A stretch of DNA of 38,133 bases from an uncultured Gammaproteobacteria bacterium (GTDB taxonomy: Bacteria; Pseudomonadota; Gammaproteobacteria; Pseudomonadales; Pseudohongiellaceae), in contig CAIOZF010000122.1 of the NCBI GenBank assembly GCA_903862645.1, positions 1 to 38,133 of the forward strand, written 5' to 3'. Position 1 is the stretch's first letter. Every line of letters begins with the position of its first letter. The notes under the pieces were generated by a model, which searched no databases, was not told where the DNA came from, and saw only the letters and a list, made by a program, of their open reading frames with translations. The position numbers and the translations under genes were made by a program. Below, in pieces: positions 17,984 through 26,972 of the stretch.

Positions 17984-19177
17984 ATGTTTCAACAACTAAC
18001 CCCCCTAGCCGCTGACCCGATCCTGGGCCTCATGGCCGCGTTTCGCGCAGATAATAACCCACGCAGGATTGACCTCGGTGTCGGCGTCTACAAAGACGAA
18101 CTCGGCAACACACCGGTCATGCGCGCCGTCAAGGAAGCCGAGCGTCGATTACTCGCCAGCCAGATGACCAAGACCTATGTCGGCCCGGCCGGAGCAGTCG
18201 TGTACAACGAACTGGTCGCGCAGTTGATCCTCGGCAAAGAGTTGGCCGCAGCGACGCAGACGCGCCGCTGCACGTTCCAGACGCCTGGCGGCTGCGGTGG
18301 TCTGCGGCTGGCAGCTGAGTTCATCGACAAGAGCAAGCCGGGCGCGCGCATCTTCGTCAGCGATCCGACCTGGGCGAACCATATTCCCCTGCTCGGTGAG
18401 GCCGGTCTGCAGATCGAGACCTACCCCTACTACGACTACGCCACGCATAGCATCCGCTTCGACGCCATGATGCAGACGCTGCAACAGGCCAAAGTGGGCG
18501 ATCTGGTGCTGCTGCACGGCTGCTGTCACAACCCGTGTGGAGCCGACCTGAATCAGGACCAGTGGCGCGCGATTCGCGATCTGGCGCTGAAGAACGGTTT
18601 CACGCCCTTCATCGACCTCGCCTATCAGGGCCTGGGCGACGGCGTGGACGAAGACTGCTTCGGCGTGCGTCTGCTGGGCGCCGCGTTGCCGGAACTGATT
18701 GTGGTCAGCTCCTGCTCGAAGAATTTCGGTGTCTATCGCGAGCGTGTCGGCGCGTTGACTGTGATCTGTCAGACGCCCGAGTCCATGAAGGCAGCGGCCA
18801 GTCTGATTGCTTCCACCGCACGCGGCATCTACTCCATGCCGCCGGACCACGGTGCAACAGTCGTCGAAATGATTCTGGCCGATGCGGAATTGCGCGCCGA
18901 TTGGGAAACAGAACTGACGGACATGCGCGAGCGCATCAATGGCCTGCGCACACTGCTGGTGAATCGCCTGAAGGCAGCCGGCGTTAAGCAGGATTTCAGT
19001 TTCATTCAGAACGAGAAAGGCATGTTCTCCTTCCTCGGCATCTCCGTGTCACAGGTGCAGCGCCTGACGAAGGACTACAGCATATATCTGGTGGATTCGA
19101 GTCGCATCAATGTCGCGGGCATTAACGACGCTAACATTGATTATCTGGTGGATAGTCTCAAGACTGTGTTGGGGTGA
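17984..19177 (+). CDS. Aromatic amino acid / aspartate aminotransferase (class I, fold type I)
   Basis: The 397-residue protein has the length of AspC/TyrB. PLP-site landmarks are H-N-P-C-G-A-D-L (substrate loop), D-L-A-Y-Q-G-L-G-D-G and S-S-C-S-K-N-F-G-V-Y-R-E-R-V-G with the Schiff-base Lys246. It transfers the amino group between aspartate, tyrosine or phenylalanine and 2-oxoglutarate in the cytoplasm. The sequence does not allow me to choose AspC or TyrB. A DAHP synthase lies two kilobases away but on the opposite strand, which is only weak support for the aromatic role. AGAGGA precedes the ATG. A REP palindrome begins right after the stop codon. Confidence 0.93.
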   Translation: MFQQLTPLAADPILGLMAAFRADNNPRRIDLGVGVYKDELGNTPVMRAVKEAERRLLASQMTKTYVGPAGAVVYNELVAQLILGKELAAATQTRRCTFQTPGGCGGLRLAAEFIDKSKPGARIFVSDPTWANHIPLLGEAGLQIETYPYYDYATHSIRFDAMMQTLQQAKVGDLVLLHGCCHNPCGADLNQDQWRAIRDLALKNGFTPFIDLAYQGLGDGVDEDCFGVRLLGAALPELIVVSSCSKNFGVYRERVGALTVICQTPESMKAAASLIASTARGIYSMPPDHGATVVEMILADAELRADWETELTDMRERINGLRTLLVNRLKAAGVKQDFSFIQNEKGMFSFLGISVSQVQRLTKDYSIYLVDSSRINVAGINDANIDYLVDSLKTVLG

Positions 19178-19205
19178 TGTGGGAGCTGGCCTGTCAGCTC
19201 CCACA
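19178..19205. repeat. REP palindrome after the aminotransferase gene
   Basis: TGTGGGAGCTG (19178-19188) and CAGCTCCCACA (19195-19205) form a perfect 11-bp stem around GCCTGT. It begins at the base after the aminotransferase stop and has the GTGGGAG head on both arms. It lies between two convergent genes and can also act as the aminotransferase terminator. It shares the nine-base head TGTGGGAGC with the copies in the double UvrA gene. Confidence 0.7.
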
Positions 19206-19219
19206 GGGGCAGTGATGCA

Positions 19220-19987
19220 TCAGAAGGTGGTGCGGATTTTGATCGCAAACTGCCGCGCTGTAGTGGTACAGGCATTCTCGATCAGCGAAGGCAACGGATC
19301 GGAGGTGCGACGGTCGAAGCGGCGACGCTCACGGCAGCTGCCATTGTCCAGAAAGTTCATGGACTCGAGATTCACCACCACGTTGCCGAACAAGGTCTTC
19401 TCGATGAAGACCGTCATGGCTGGATCGAAGGCTGTATTCTCCAGTCGATTCACGTCGAAGCGACGGTTGCCGCCGGTGAGGTTGTAACGATAGTCGATAC
19501 CGTAATGGAAGTCGTAGGTCGTCACATCGTGACGGAAGCCAAGACGCACACTGCCACGCCCGTGATACTGCAGACGACGATCGACATTCAGAATCGGATC
19601 GCGCACCTCGGAGTCCTCAAGTTGCACAGCGGTCGTAACGATCGCGCCCGGCAGTCCCAGGAAACCCAACCGTGTACTGGTATCAATCACTAAACCCTGC
19701 TTCCAGGCATCACCGATATTGCCCGTGGCGCCCACTGGACGCAGCGCGCTGGGGCGCATATCCAGACGGTCGATCACATTGGAAATGTCCTGATAATAGG
19801 CGCGCATATTGATCACGCCGATGTCATCGGCCAGCCGGTACTCCAGGTTGATCTCGTAGTGCCAGGTCTCCTCCTGAGCGAGTTCCGGGTTCCCCGCTTC
19901 GGTGTTCTGCTGATCATCGTTGCTGTCGGCAGAGGGATCCAGATCAAGCCCCAACTCCGCAGCGGACAGAAAACGAAAGCGCCGATT
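19220..19987 (-). pseudogene. 3' remnant of a TonB-dependent receptor
   Basis: Only the last 250 or so codons of an outer-membrane beta-barrel receptor remain. The fragment has the barrel phrase N-P-E-L-A-Q-E-E-T-W-H-Y-E-I-N-L-E-Y, common in TonB receptors, alternating beta strands, and ends R-T-T-F with the terminal Phe used for outer-membrane insertion. There is no plug domain, TonB box or signal peptide. The reading frame is open only back to a stop at 19988-19990. The longest start is a TTG at 19954, which is inside barrel sequence, so it is not a genuine gene start. The missing 5' two thirds ends against the Old Yellow Enzyme gene, so the loss is by deletion or rearrangement. Confidence 0.8.
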
Positions 19988-20084
19988 CTACCTCAAAACT
20001 CCACAATTTGACTGCCCTGATACAGAGTGTCACCATCCCGCGACGATTCATCAAAAACGCCCCGTTTTACACAAGAGACAATCC

Positions 20085-21182
20085 ATGAAATTCGACGTCC
20101 TGTTCAAACCCTTCGAACATCCCAAGCTTCATCTGGCCAATAGAGTCGTCATGGCGCCCATGACCCGCGGCTTCTCTCCCGATGGCATTCCCGGCGCTGA
20201 TGTGGCTGAGTATTACCGCAAACGCGCGGCGGGTGGCACCGGTCTGATGATCTCTGAGGGGACGCTGATCAACTATCCGGCGGCCACCGACAGCACCCGC
20301 TACCCGTCGTTCTTTGGCGAACAAGCGCTGGCCGGATGGAAGCACGTCATTGACACCGTGCATGCGGCTGGCGGGAAAATGATGCCGCAGATCTGGCACG
20401 TCGGCTCCACGCGGCGTGCGGGAAGCGGACCGCACCCCGATGCTCCGACAGCATCCCCATCCGGACTGGTCGGCCCGGACAAAAAAATATTCGAGCCGCT
20501 GACGCTGCAGGCCGTCGAGGCGCTCGTCAAGGCCTATGGTCAAGCGGCACTGGAAGCGAAACAGCTCGGCTTTGACGGCGTAGAAATTCATGGCGCACAC
20601 GGTTACCTGATCGACCAGTTTTTCTGGAAAGAAACCAATGTCAGGACTGACAGGTATGGCGGCGCTCTGGTGGCACGCACGCAGTTTGCAGTGGAGATTG
20701 TGAAAGAGATCCGGCGCCTCTGCGGTGAGGAGTTTCCCATCGTACTGCGCTGGTCGCAGTGGAAGCAGCAGGACTACGCGGCCAGGCTGGCGACAACCCC
20801 CGATGAGCTGGCGCAATTTCTGGAACCGCTGAGTGCCGCAGGCGTGGATATTTTCCATTGCAGTCAACGCCGCTTCTGGGAGCCGGAATTCGAAGGGTCG
20901 ACACTGAATCTGGCCGGGTGGACCAAGCAGATCACTGGCAAGCCCACCATCAGCGTTGGCAGTGTCGGACTGGATCAGGAATTCCTCTCGTCCTTCCGCG
21001 GTGAGGGAGCCGGCGTGGCGAACATCGACAACCTGATCGAGAGAATGGAAGCCGATGAATTTGATCTGATCGCGATTGGCCGCGCACTGCTGGCGAACTC
21101 CGACTGGGCGAACCAGGTGCACGGTGGCCACTTTGATCAGCTCAAGGCGTTTGACAAGTCAGTGCTTGAGAATTTGGTTTAG
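20085..21182 (+). CDS. NADH:flavin oxidoreductase, Old Yellow Enzyme family
   Basis: I start at the ATG at 20085 (product begins MKFDVLFKPFEHPKLHLANR), giving 365 residues, the family's length; the open frame before it is not OYE-like. The FMN beta-barrel is shown by N-R-V-V-M-A-P-M-T-R and the active-site pair by H-G-A-H-G-Y-L-I-D-Q-F (His169, His172). R-T-D-R-Y-G-G is the usual dimer/FMN loop (here V-R-T-D-R-Y-G-G-A). OYEs reduce activated alkenes with NAD(P)H; this one's substrate is unknown. Its last four bases overlap the convergent DAHP synthase gene. Confidence 0.94.
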   Translation: MKFDVLFKPFEHPKLHLANRVVMAPMTRGFSPDGIPGADVAEYYRKRAAGGTGLMISEGTLINYPAATDSTRYPSFFGEQALAGWKHVIDTVHAAGGKMMPQIWHVGSTRRAGSGPHPDAPTASPSGLVGPDKKIFEPLTLQAVEALVKAYGQAALEAKQLGFDGVEIHGAHGYLIDQFFWKETNVRTDRYGGALVARTQFAVEIVKEIRRLCGEEFPIVLRWSQWKQQDYAARLATTPDELAQFLEPLSAAGVDIFHCSQRRFWEPEFEGSTLNLAGWTKQITGKPTISVGSVGLDQEFLSSFRGEGAGVANIDNLIERMEADEFDLIAIGRALLANSDWANQVHGGHFDQLKAFDKSVLENLV

Positions 21183-22252
21183 TACAGTAGTCGCGCGGTG
21201 AGATGGAGTTTGAGTCGACTGGCCATGCCCCGCAGCGCCTGCTCTGTGGTTTGCCAGTTGATGCACGCATCCGTCACCGAGACTCCATAACGTATCTCTT
21301 CCAGATCAGCAGGAATCGGCTGATTGCCCTCGCACAGATTGCTCTCCAGCATCATGCCGATGATCGACTTGTTGCCCGCTTCGATCTGCTGCGTGATGCT
21401 TTCCAGAACGTCCAGTTGCTTTTGATGATTCTTCTGCGAATTGCCGTGACTGCAGTCGATCATGATGTTCTCGGGCAACGATGCCTTGCGCAGATCCTCT
21501 TCACAGCGGGCAACAAATTCCGGTGCATAGTTCGGTTCCTTGCCACCACGCAGGATGACGTGGCAATGAGGATTGCCGGACGTGCGGAATGCTGCCACTT
21601 TGCCCTCATCCGTGACGCTGATGAAGGAGTTTTCGGCCGAAGCCGAACGAATCGCATTCACGGCTACCGTCAGGCTGCCATCGACTCCATTCTTGAATCC
21701 AACCGCCGATGAAATCCCGCTGGAGAGCTTGCGATGCGTCGGCGATTCCGTGGTCCGTGCCCCAATCGCCGTCCATGCCACCAGATCCTGCAAGTACTGC
21801 GGAGAAATCAGATCCAGCGCCTCTACAGCAATTGGCAATCCAAGGTTGTTAATGTCGAGCATCAACTGACGACCAATGCGCAGGCCGTGTTCGATGCGGT
21901 GACTACCGTCCAGGTGCGGATCATAGATCAGCCCTTCCCAACCCACTGTGGTACGCGGTTTCTCGAAGTACACGCGCATCAGGATCAGCAGTGTGTCGTT
22001 TAGTTCGTCGGCCAGCGGCTTGAGCAAGCGGGCGTAGGCCAGCGCCTCCTCCACGTTGTGGATGGAACATGGTCCGACCACCACCAGCAGACGGTGGTCC
22101 TTGCGCTCCAGCACACCCTTCACGCCTAGGTGCCCGTTGAGCACGGTCTCCAGCGCAGTGCCTGCAAGCGGCATCGCGTCTTTCAACTCACGCGGGCTGG
22201 GCAGTTCTTCCTGCAGTACGATGTGCAGGTTGTCGTTCTCTCGTTTGTCCAT
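21179..22252 (-). CDS. aroG: 3-deoxy-7-phosphoheptulonate synthase (DAHP synthase, type I)
   Basis: The 357-residue protein matches the feedback-regulated AroF/G/H class. Typical segments are V-V-G-P-C-S-I-H (about residues 65-72), F-E-K-P-R-T-T-V-G-W-E-G, G-A-R-T-T-E-S, G-F-K-N-G-V-D-G-S and M-I-D-C-S-H-G-N-S. It joins phosphoenolpyruvate and erythrose 4-phosphate, the first step of the shikimate pathway. The inhibitor (Phe, Tyr or Trp) cannot be told; the symbol is a best guess. It is 51 bases downstream of murJ on the same strand and may be cotranscribed. A second isozyme would be expected elsewhere. Confidence 0.93.
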   Translation of the reverse strand: MDKRENDNLHIVLQEELPSPRELKDAMPLAGTALETVLNGHLGVKGVLERKDHRLLVVVGPCSIHNVEEALAYARLLKPLADELNDTLLILMRVYFEKPRTTVGWEGLIYDPHLDGSHRIEHGLRIGRQLMLDINNLGLPIAVEALDLISPQYLQDLVAWTAIGARTTESPTHRKLSSGISSAVGFKNGVDGSLTVAVNAIRSASAENSFISVTDEGKVAAFRTSGNPHCHVILRGGKEPNYAPEFVARCEEDLRKASLPENIMIDCSHGNSQKNHQKQLDVLESITQQIEAGNKSIIGMMLESNLCEGNQPIPADLEEIRYGVSVTDACINWQTTEQALRGMASRLKLHLTARLLY

Positions 22253-22303
22253 CAGTCTTGTCTCTCTACTGCGAAGTAAGTTGTTTCCTTATCACCATTT
22301 TCA

Positions 22304-23908
22304 CTAGTCCTGCCCCTGAAATTGTCGCAGACGCGCACCGCAGACAAACAGAGTCAGCAGATAGAGCACCAGCCCGCCCACACACAACAGCGTCATCTGG
22401 CCGATGCGCTCCCAGCTCCCCCATTCCAGCCAGTGCCGCCAGTCCCCTGCCACCAGCCACAGGAAGAGGCTCATCACAGTATTGGCAGCCAGCATGCGCA
22501 ACAGGAAAATCGACCAGCCAGCCTGGAAGCGGAATATTTTCTGCTTGTACAGCCCATGCAGCAGCAGACCGGCATTGAGGAAGGCCGCGAGCGAGGTCGC
22601 CAGCGCCAGACCGGTATGGGCGAAATCCAGCACGAATACCAGCAGGATGTTCATCACCATGTTGGCCACCATTGCAATGATGCCAATGCGCACCGGCGTG
22701 CGGATGTCCTGTCGTGAATAAAAACCCGGCGCAAAGATCTTGATGGCCATGAAGGCGAGCAGGCCGAAGGTGTAGGCCTGCAGACTGCTGGTCACCTTCG
22801 TCACATCATCGACAGAAAAATTCTCACCCTGAAACAAAGTTATGACCAGCGGCTGCGACAACAGGATCAGCGCCAGACTGGCCGGAATCGCGATGATCAG
22901 CACCATGCGGAAGGCCCAATCCAGCGTCGCAGCAAACGCCTCGGGAGATTTGTCCGCATGCTTGCGCGACAGGCTGGGCAACACCACGGTGGCGATCGCG
23001 ATGCCGAAGATTCCCAGCGGCAACTCCACCAGACGATCGGAGAAATACAGCCAGGAAACACTACCCGAGACCAGAAGCGAGGCGATGAAGGTGTCGAGTA
23101 ACAGATTGATCTGGCTCACCGACACCCCGAACAGCGCGGGGATCATCAGCTTCATAATGCGCTCGACGCCTTCGTGGCGAGGCTTGAATTGCGGGATCGG
23201 CAGCAGGCGCATGCGCGCCAGAAACGGCAACTGAAACACCAACTGGACGACGCCCGCTATGAAGACACCCCAGGCCAGCGCGATTTCAGGCTGGACCATC
23301 AACGGGCTGAGGAACAATGCGGCGGCGATCAACGCAATGTTGAGAAACGCGGGCGTAAGCGCCGGCACCGCAAACTTGTCGTAGGTGTTCAGGATCGAAC
23401 TGGCGAACGCCGTGAGCGAGATCAGGAACAGGTAAGGAAAGGTGATGCGCAGCATGTCCACGAACAGCGTGAACTTGTAGGGGTCGTCGCGAAACCCCCA
23501 GGCTAGTGGCACCGAGATCAGTGGCGCCGCGACCACGACGATCAGCGTCAGGCCCAGCAGCACCGCACCCAGCCTGCCTGCCACACTGTTGATCAACGTC
23601 TGGACTTCGGCCAACGTACGCTGGCTGCGATATTCCGAAAGCACCGGAATAAAGGCCTGGTTGAAGGCGCCCTCAGCAAACAGACGGCGCAGAAAATTGG
23701 GAATCTTGAAGGCGAGGAAAAACGCATCGGTGCCATCACCGGGGCCGAACATGCGCGCCAGCACTACGTCACGGGCCAGACCAAGAACGCGAGAGACCAT
23801 GGTCATGCTGCCAGTCACGGCGCTTGAGCGCAGGAGACCGCCGCGAGGCCGGGGCGATTTGGTGGCAGGATTATCGTCGGGGGACCCAGTCTCGGGGGTG
23901 TCGTTCAT
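22304..23908 (-). CDS. murJ: Lipid II flippase MurJ
   Basis: The 534-residue protein has about 14 predicted membrane helices, the size and topology of MurJ (MviN). The start M-T-M-V-S-R-V-L-G-L-A-R-D-V-V-L-A-R-M-F-G (residues about 35-55) is the first-helix motif that carries the essential cationic cavity. Further family segments are N-F-L-R-R-L-F-A-E-G-A-F-N-Q-A-F and P-L-G-I-F-G-I-A-I-A-T. It flips lipid II to the periplasm for peptidoglycan synthesis. A polar 30-residue N-terminal extension precedes the first helix and has only a weak ribosome-binding site, so the start may be further inside. In many gammaproteobacteria it sits next to rpsT; here it is displaced by about 10 kb. Confidence 0.95.
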   Translation of the reverse strand: MNDTPETGSPDDNPATKSPRPRGGLLRSSAVTGSMTMVSRVLGLARDVVLARMFGPGDGTDAFFLAFKIPNFLRRLFAEGAFNQAFIPVLSEYRSQRTLAEVQTLINSVAGRLGAVLLGLTLIVVVAAPLISVPLAWGFRDDPYKFTLFVDMLRITFPYLFLISLTAFASSILNTYDKFAVPALTPAFLNIALIAAALFLSPLMVQPEIALAWGVFIAGVVQLVFQLPFLARMRLLPIPQFKPRHEGVERIMKLMIPALFGVSVSQINLLLDTFIASLLVSGSVSWLYFSDRLVELPLGIFGIAIATVVLPSLSRKHADKSPEAFAATLDWAFRMVLIIAIPASLALILLSQPLVITLFQGENFSVDDVTKVTSSLQAYTFGLLAFMAIKIFAPGFYSRQDIRTPVRIGIIAMVANMVMNILLVFVLDFAHTGLALATSLAAFLNAGLLLHGLYKQKIFRFQAGWSIFLLRMLAANTVMSLFLWLVAGDWRHWLEWGSWERIGQMTLLCVGGLVLYLLTLFVCGARLRQFQGQD

Positions 23909-23944
23909 AGTGAGTTTTCAGAATCCTTGTTCGAACTTCTGGGC

Positions 23945-23989
23945 GCCTGCAGAGCAGGCTCCTACAGTATGAGCCTGCCCTGCAGGCGA
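23945..23989. repeat. Inverted REP pair (BIME-like) between murJ and the dps gene
   Basis: Two copies of a GTAGGAG-class REP lie head to head. One has stem GCCTGC/GCAGGC around AGA (23945-23959), followed by TCCTACAG. The other has GCCTGC/GCAGGC around CCT (23973-23987). They fill most of the 101-base gap upstream of murJ, beyond the dps stop. A transcript-stabilising or terminator-like role is possible. Confidence 0.7.
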
Positions 23990-24009
23990 CCCACTATGCC
24001 TCAGGCAAA

Positions 24010-24480
24010 TTACTTATTCGTAGCCCGCAGCATCCACGCCGTCTTCTCATGCAGACGCATGCGATCCGAAGACAGCGAAGCAGTGGACTCGTCACCCGCT
24101 TCCTGCGCCAGCTTCAGCACTTTACGGCAGGCCTTGATGATCTTCTCATGGCCATCGGTGAGGATATCCACCATGTCACGCCCATCGGGCGCGCCTTCAA
24201 CTTCCTTGATGGAGCTGAGCTTGACGAACTCCTTGTAGGTGCCGGGCGCGGCAACGTCCAGCGCGCGGATGCGTTCGGCGATGTCATCCACCGCCACCGA
24301 CATCTCGGTGTACTGCTCCATGAACATCAGGTGCAGCTCGCGAAAATGCGGGCCTGTCACGTTCCAGTGGAAATTATGCGTCTGCAGATAGAGCGTGTAA
24401 GTATCTGCCAGCAGGTGCTTCAGTCCTTCGGCAATCTTGATGCGATCCGACTCTTTGATGCCAATGTCGATCTTGCTCAT
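24010..24480 (-). CDS. dps: Dps-family ferritin-like DNA starvation protein
   Basis: The 156-residue protein is a four-helix ferritin-like fold of Dps type. The intersubunit ferroxidase ligands are placed as in E. coli Dps: His38 (F-H-W-N), His50, Asp65 and Glu69 (in V-D-D-I-A-E-R), with the same spacings of 12 and 27. Dps forms a 12-mer that oxidises and stores iron with H2O2 and shields DNA in stationary phase; DNA binding by this one is not evident, since the N-terminal tail is short with few lysines. AGGAG is 11 bases before the ATG. It lies 30 bases after the YebC-like gene on the same strand. Confidence 0.92.
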   Translation of the reverse strand: MSKIDIGIKESDRIKIAEGLKHLLADTYTLYLQTHNFHWNVTGPHFRELHLMFMEQYTEMSVAVDDIAERIRALDVAAPGTYKEFVKLSSIKEVEGAPDGRDMVDILTDGHEKIIKACRKVLKLAQEAGDESTASLSSDRMRLHEKTAWMLRATNK

Positions 24481-24510
24481 GACCAGTGCTCCTGTACTTC
24501 TGATGAGAAA

Positions 24511-25215
24511 TTATTCCGCTGCCAAGCCGACGTAAACAGTCTGCACATCGTCGTCGCCATCGATCGCGTCGAGGAACGCTTCGACTTCTTCACGCTCGGT
24601 CGCGCCAAGGCTGACAGGATTCTTTGCACGGTAACCCAGTTTGGCCGACTCCACAGTAAATCCATAACTCGGTAACGCCTTGCACACGGCATCCAGATCG
24701 GTCGGGTCAGTCAAGAACAGCGTCGCACCCTCGTCGCTCGGCTCCAGGTCTTGTGCGCCCGCCTCGATGGCTGCCAGTTCGGGATCGGCATCCGGCGTCT
24801 TCGGGCTGGCCTCGATCATGCCCAGATAGTCGAAGTCCCAGGACACGGAGCCGGAATTGCCCAGCTGCCCCTTGCGGAACAGCACGCGCATGCTGGAGTA
24901 GGTGCGATTGGTATTGTCAGTGAGGCACTCGACAATCACGGGGACCTGATGGGGCGCGAAGCCCTCATAAATCGCCTTCTCGTAATGCACGGCATCTTCC
25001 AGCAAACCTGCGCCCTTCTTGATCGCTCTCTCCAGCGTCTCGCGGGTCATGGAGGCCTTCCTGGCCGCTTCCACTGCCAGCCGCAGGCGCGGGTTCATGT
25101 CGGGGTCGGCACCATTGCGCGCGGCCACCATGATTTCCTTGGTCAGTTTGGTGAAAATGCGGCCTTTGGCATTCGCTGCAAGCTCTTTGTGTTTAACTTT
25201 CCACTGTGCGCCCAT
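24511..25215 (-). CDS. YebC/PmpR family DNA-binding protein
   Basis: The 234-residue protein opens [24 protein letters not shown], the paralogue form of the YebC/PmpR family (E. coli YeeN type) rather than M-A-G-H-S-K-W. It then follows the three-domain YebC layout, with the G-S-V-S-W-D-F region and an acidic middle. Family members are transcription regulators or, as recently shown, translation factors that help ribosomes at proline stretches. Which applies here is open. It lies 30 bases upstream of dps, so they probably share a transcript. Normal YebC usually neighbours ruvC, which is absent here, which fits a paralogue. Confidence 0.92.
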   Translation of the reverse strand: MGAQWKVKHKELAANAKGRIFTKLTKEIMVAARNGADPDMNPRLRLAVEAARKASMTRETLERAIKKGAGLLEDAVHYEKAIYEGFAPHQVPVIVECLTDNTNRTYSSMRVLFRKGQLGNSGSVSWDFDYLGMIEASPKTPDADPELAAIEAGAQDLEPSDEGATLFLTDPTDLDAVCKALPSYGFTVESAKLGYRAKNPVSLGATEREEVEAFLDAIDGDDDVQTVYVGLAAE

Positions 25216-25324
25216 GGATGCTCTCGATCAAAATCTGTAAAGGGTTGATGTGCTGTTGGTGTGCTCGTAAAACGTTATTTAAATGCTCTGCGACGGAGAG
25301 CGGACGCTGATAATACGGGGAATA

Positions 25325-26944
25325 TCAGACGACCACAAACTGCCCCATCATGCCGTGATCCTCGTGTTCGAGGATATGGCAGTGATACATGTAGGGGGTC
25401 TCCGGGTCAGGGAAGTCCGCAAACCGGGCAATCACCCGCACCGTCTCCGCAATGTGCACGCGCACCGTATCCTTGAGCCCGCTTTCGTCGGGAGGCGGGG
25501 GCACTCCGTTGCGATCCAGCACCTGAAAGGCGACCTTGTGGATATGAAACGGGTGGATCATGGGCGACTGATTCTCAATTTCCCAGATCTCTGTCGTACC
25601 TTCCTTGACCTCGAAATTGATGCGGTCCATGTTCATCATGTTGCTGTTGATCTTGAAGATGCCTCCGCCGTAGCCGCCGCCATTGCCACCACCATTGCCA
25701 CCACCTCCGGCACCACGCCCCTCTCGTCCACCGCCGTTGCCGGGGCCATTGCCCATCTCCAGGATGAACTTGCGAGTGACGGTGGCATCCTCGACACGCA
25801 GCCGCACAATCTGCGTCAACACTGCGGGAATCTCGGGGGCATTGATGAGTGTCGCGGCGGCCCTGATCAGCAGGACATCGAAGGGATCCTGATCCAGAGT
25901 TCTCATCATGCCGTTCATCAGGTTGGCATAACTGCGGGGCTCCCGCGACACAGGCAGATTGACCAGCTGCAGCTCCTCACCCGGCGCGATCGCCACGACG
26001 ATCTCGGCACGTTCACCCACCGCCAGCACCACCTCGGTGACGACCAGAGGAGTCTCCAGAAACGAGGCATCACCGGCAATCAATTGAAATGAGCGGCCGT
26101 CGCTGAAAGCCAATGTGAATGTGCGGGCGTTGGCGCCGTTGAGGATGCGGAAACGGATCTTGTCGTGACCGACATCGATATAGGGGCCAAGCGTGCCATT
26201 GACCAGCAGCGTATCACCACGCACACCTCGCATCAGTGTGCTGACGTCGGTGGGATAGTCCAGTGAGCCATCCTCGGCAAAGGTACGATCCTGGAGAATC
26301 ACAGGAATGTCATCGATTCCATACAGGGAGGGCAGTGCCAATGCCTTGCTCTCCTCGTCCTCGACGAGAATCATGCCGGCCAGCCCCTTATAAACCTGCA
26401 GGCCGGTCTTGTGGAGCATGTGCGAGTGGTACCAGCAGGTAGAGGCCTTCTGATCCAGCGTGAAGCTGGAGCGCCACTGAGCCCCTGGCGCCAAAACTTG
26501 ATGTGGACCTCCATCCTGCTTCGCCGGCACATGCAACCCGTGCCAGTGCACCGTGGTCGCCTCGCGCATGCTGTTGCCGACATTGATCGCCACCGCCTCC
26601 CCGGTCCGCAAGCGCAGGGTCGGACCCAGGTAAGTGCCGTTAAAACCTAGAGTTTCAGTGTCTCGATCGGGGAGGAACCGCGTCACCCCTTCCTGCAGTT
26701 GAAGCCTGAACTCGCGCTCCGTCCCGGTGACCTCACCCTGCAGTAACTCGGGGATGCGCAGTGGATTGAGCCCCACCGGGCTGATGCGGACGCCGATGCT
26801 TTGATCAAACTCGATGGGTGCGCCGGTCGGTGCCGCCGGGCGGATCTCCGGAGCCGGTTGCGTACGCCGCCACAACCATGCTCCGGTTGCTCCAGTCAGG
26901 CCGGCGACGCTCAACCATTTTAAAGCGGATCTTCTACTTACCAT
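25325..26944 (-). CDS. Tat-exported multicopper oxidase with a glycine-rich insertion
   Basis: The 539-residue protein begins with a twin-arginine signal, S-R-R-S-A-L-K-W-L followed by a hydrophobic stretch (residues 3-25). All four copper motifs are present: H-W-H-G-L-H (133-138), H-S-H (173-175), H-P-F-H-I-H (464-469) and H-C-H-I-L-E-H-E-D-H-G-M-M (521-533), the last with a Met axial ligand for type 1 copper. It resembles CueO-type cuproxidases that oxidise Cu(I) or phenols in the periplasm. An unusual glycine/asparagine-rich segment (398-428) sits before the third domain, where CueO has a Met-rich helix elsewhere. It follows directly after the wreck of a molybdenum-storage gene, and no copper efflux gene is adjacent. 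Confidence 0.93.
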   Translation of the reverse strand: MVSRRSALKWLSVAGLTGATGAWLWRRTQPAPEIRPAAPTGAPIEFDQSIGVRISPVGLNPLRIPELLQGEVTGTEREFRLQLQEGVTRFLPDRDTETLGFNGTYLGPTLRLRTGEAVAINVGNSMREATTVHWHGLHVPAKQDGGPHQVLAPGAQWRSSFTLDQKASTCWYHSHMLHKTGLQVYKGLAGMILVEDEESKALALPSLYGIDDIPVILQDRTFAEDGSLDYPTDVSTLMRGVRGDTLLVNGTLGPYIDVGHDKIRFRILNGANARTFTLAFSDGRSFQLIAGDASFLETPLVVTEVVLAVGERAEIVVAIAPGEELQLVNLPVSREPRSYANLMNGMMRTLDQDPFDVLLIRAAATLINAPEIPAVLTQIVRLRVEDATVTRKFILEMGNGPGNGGGREGRGAGGGGNGGGNGGGYGGGIFKINSNMMNMDRINFEVKEGTTEIWEIENQSPMIHPFHIHKVAFQVLDRNGVPPPPDESGLKDTVRVHIAETVRVIARFADFPDPETPYMYHCHILEHEDHGMMGQFVVV

Positions 26945-26972
26945 TGTCTCTGCTATCTCTTACCACTGAGGA

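Noticed and set aside
19220-19954. The 244-codon minus-strand frame as an intact gene
   Set aside because: Its only start is a TTG inside beta-barrel sequence and the upstream part of the receptor is missing, so it is listed as a pseudogene.
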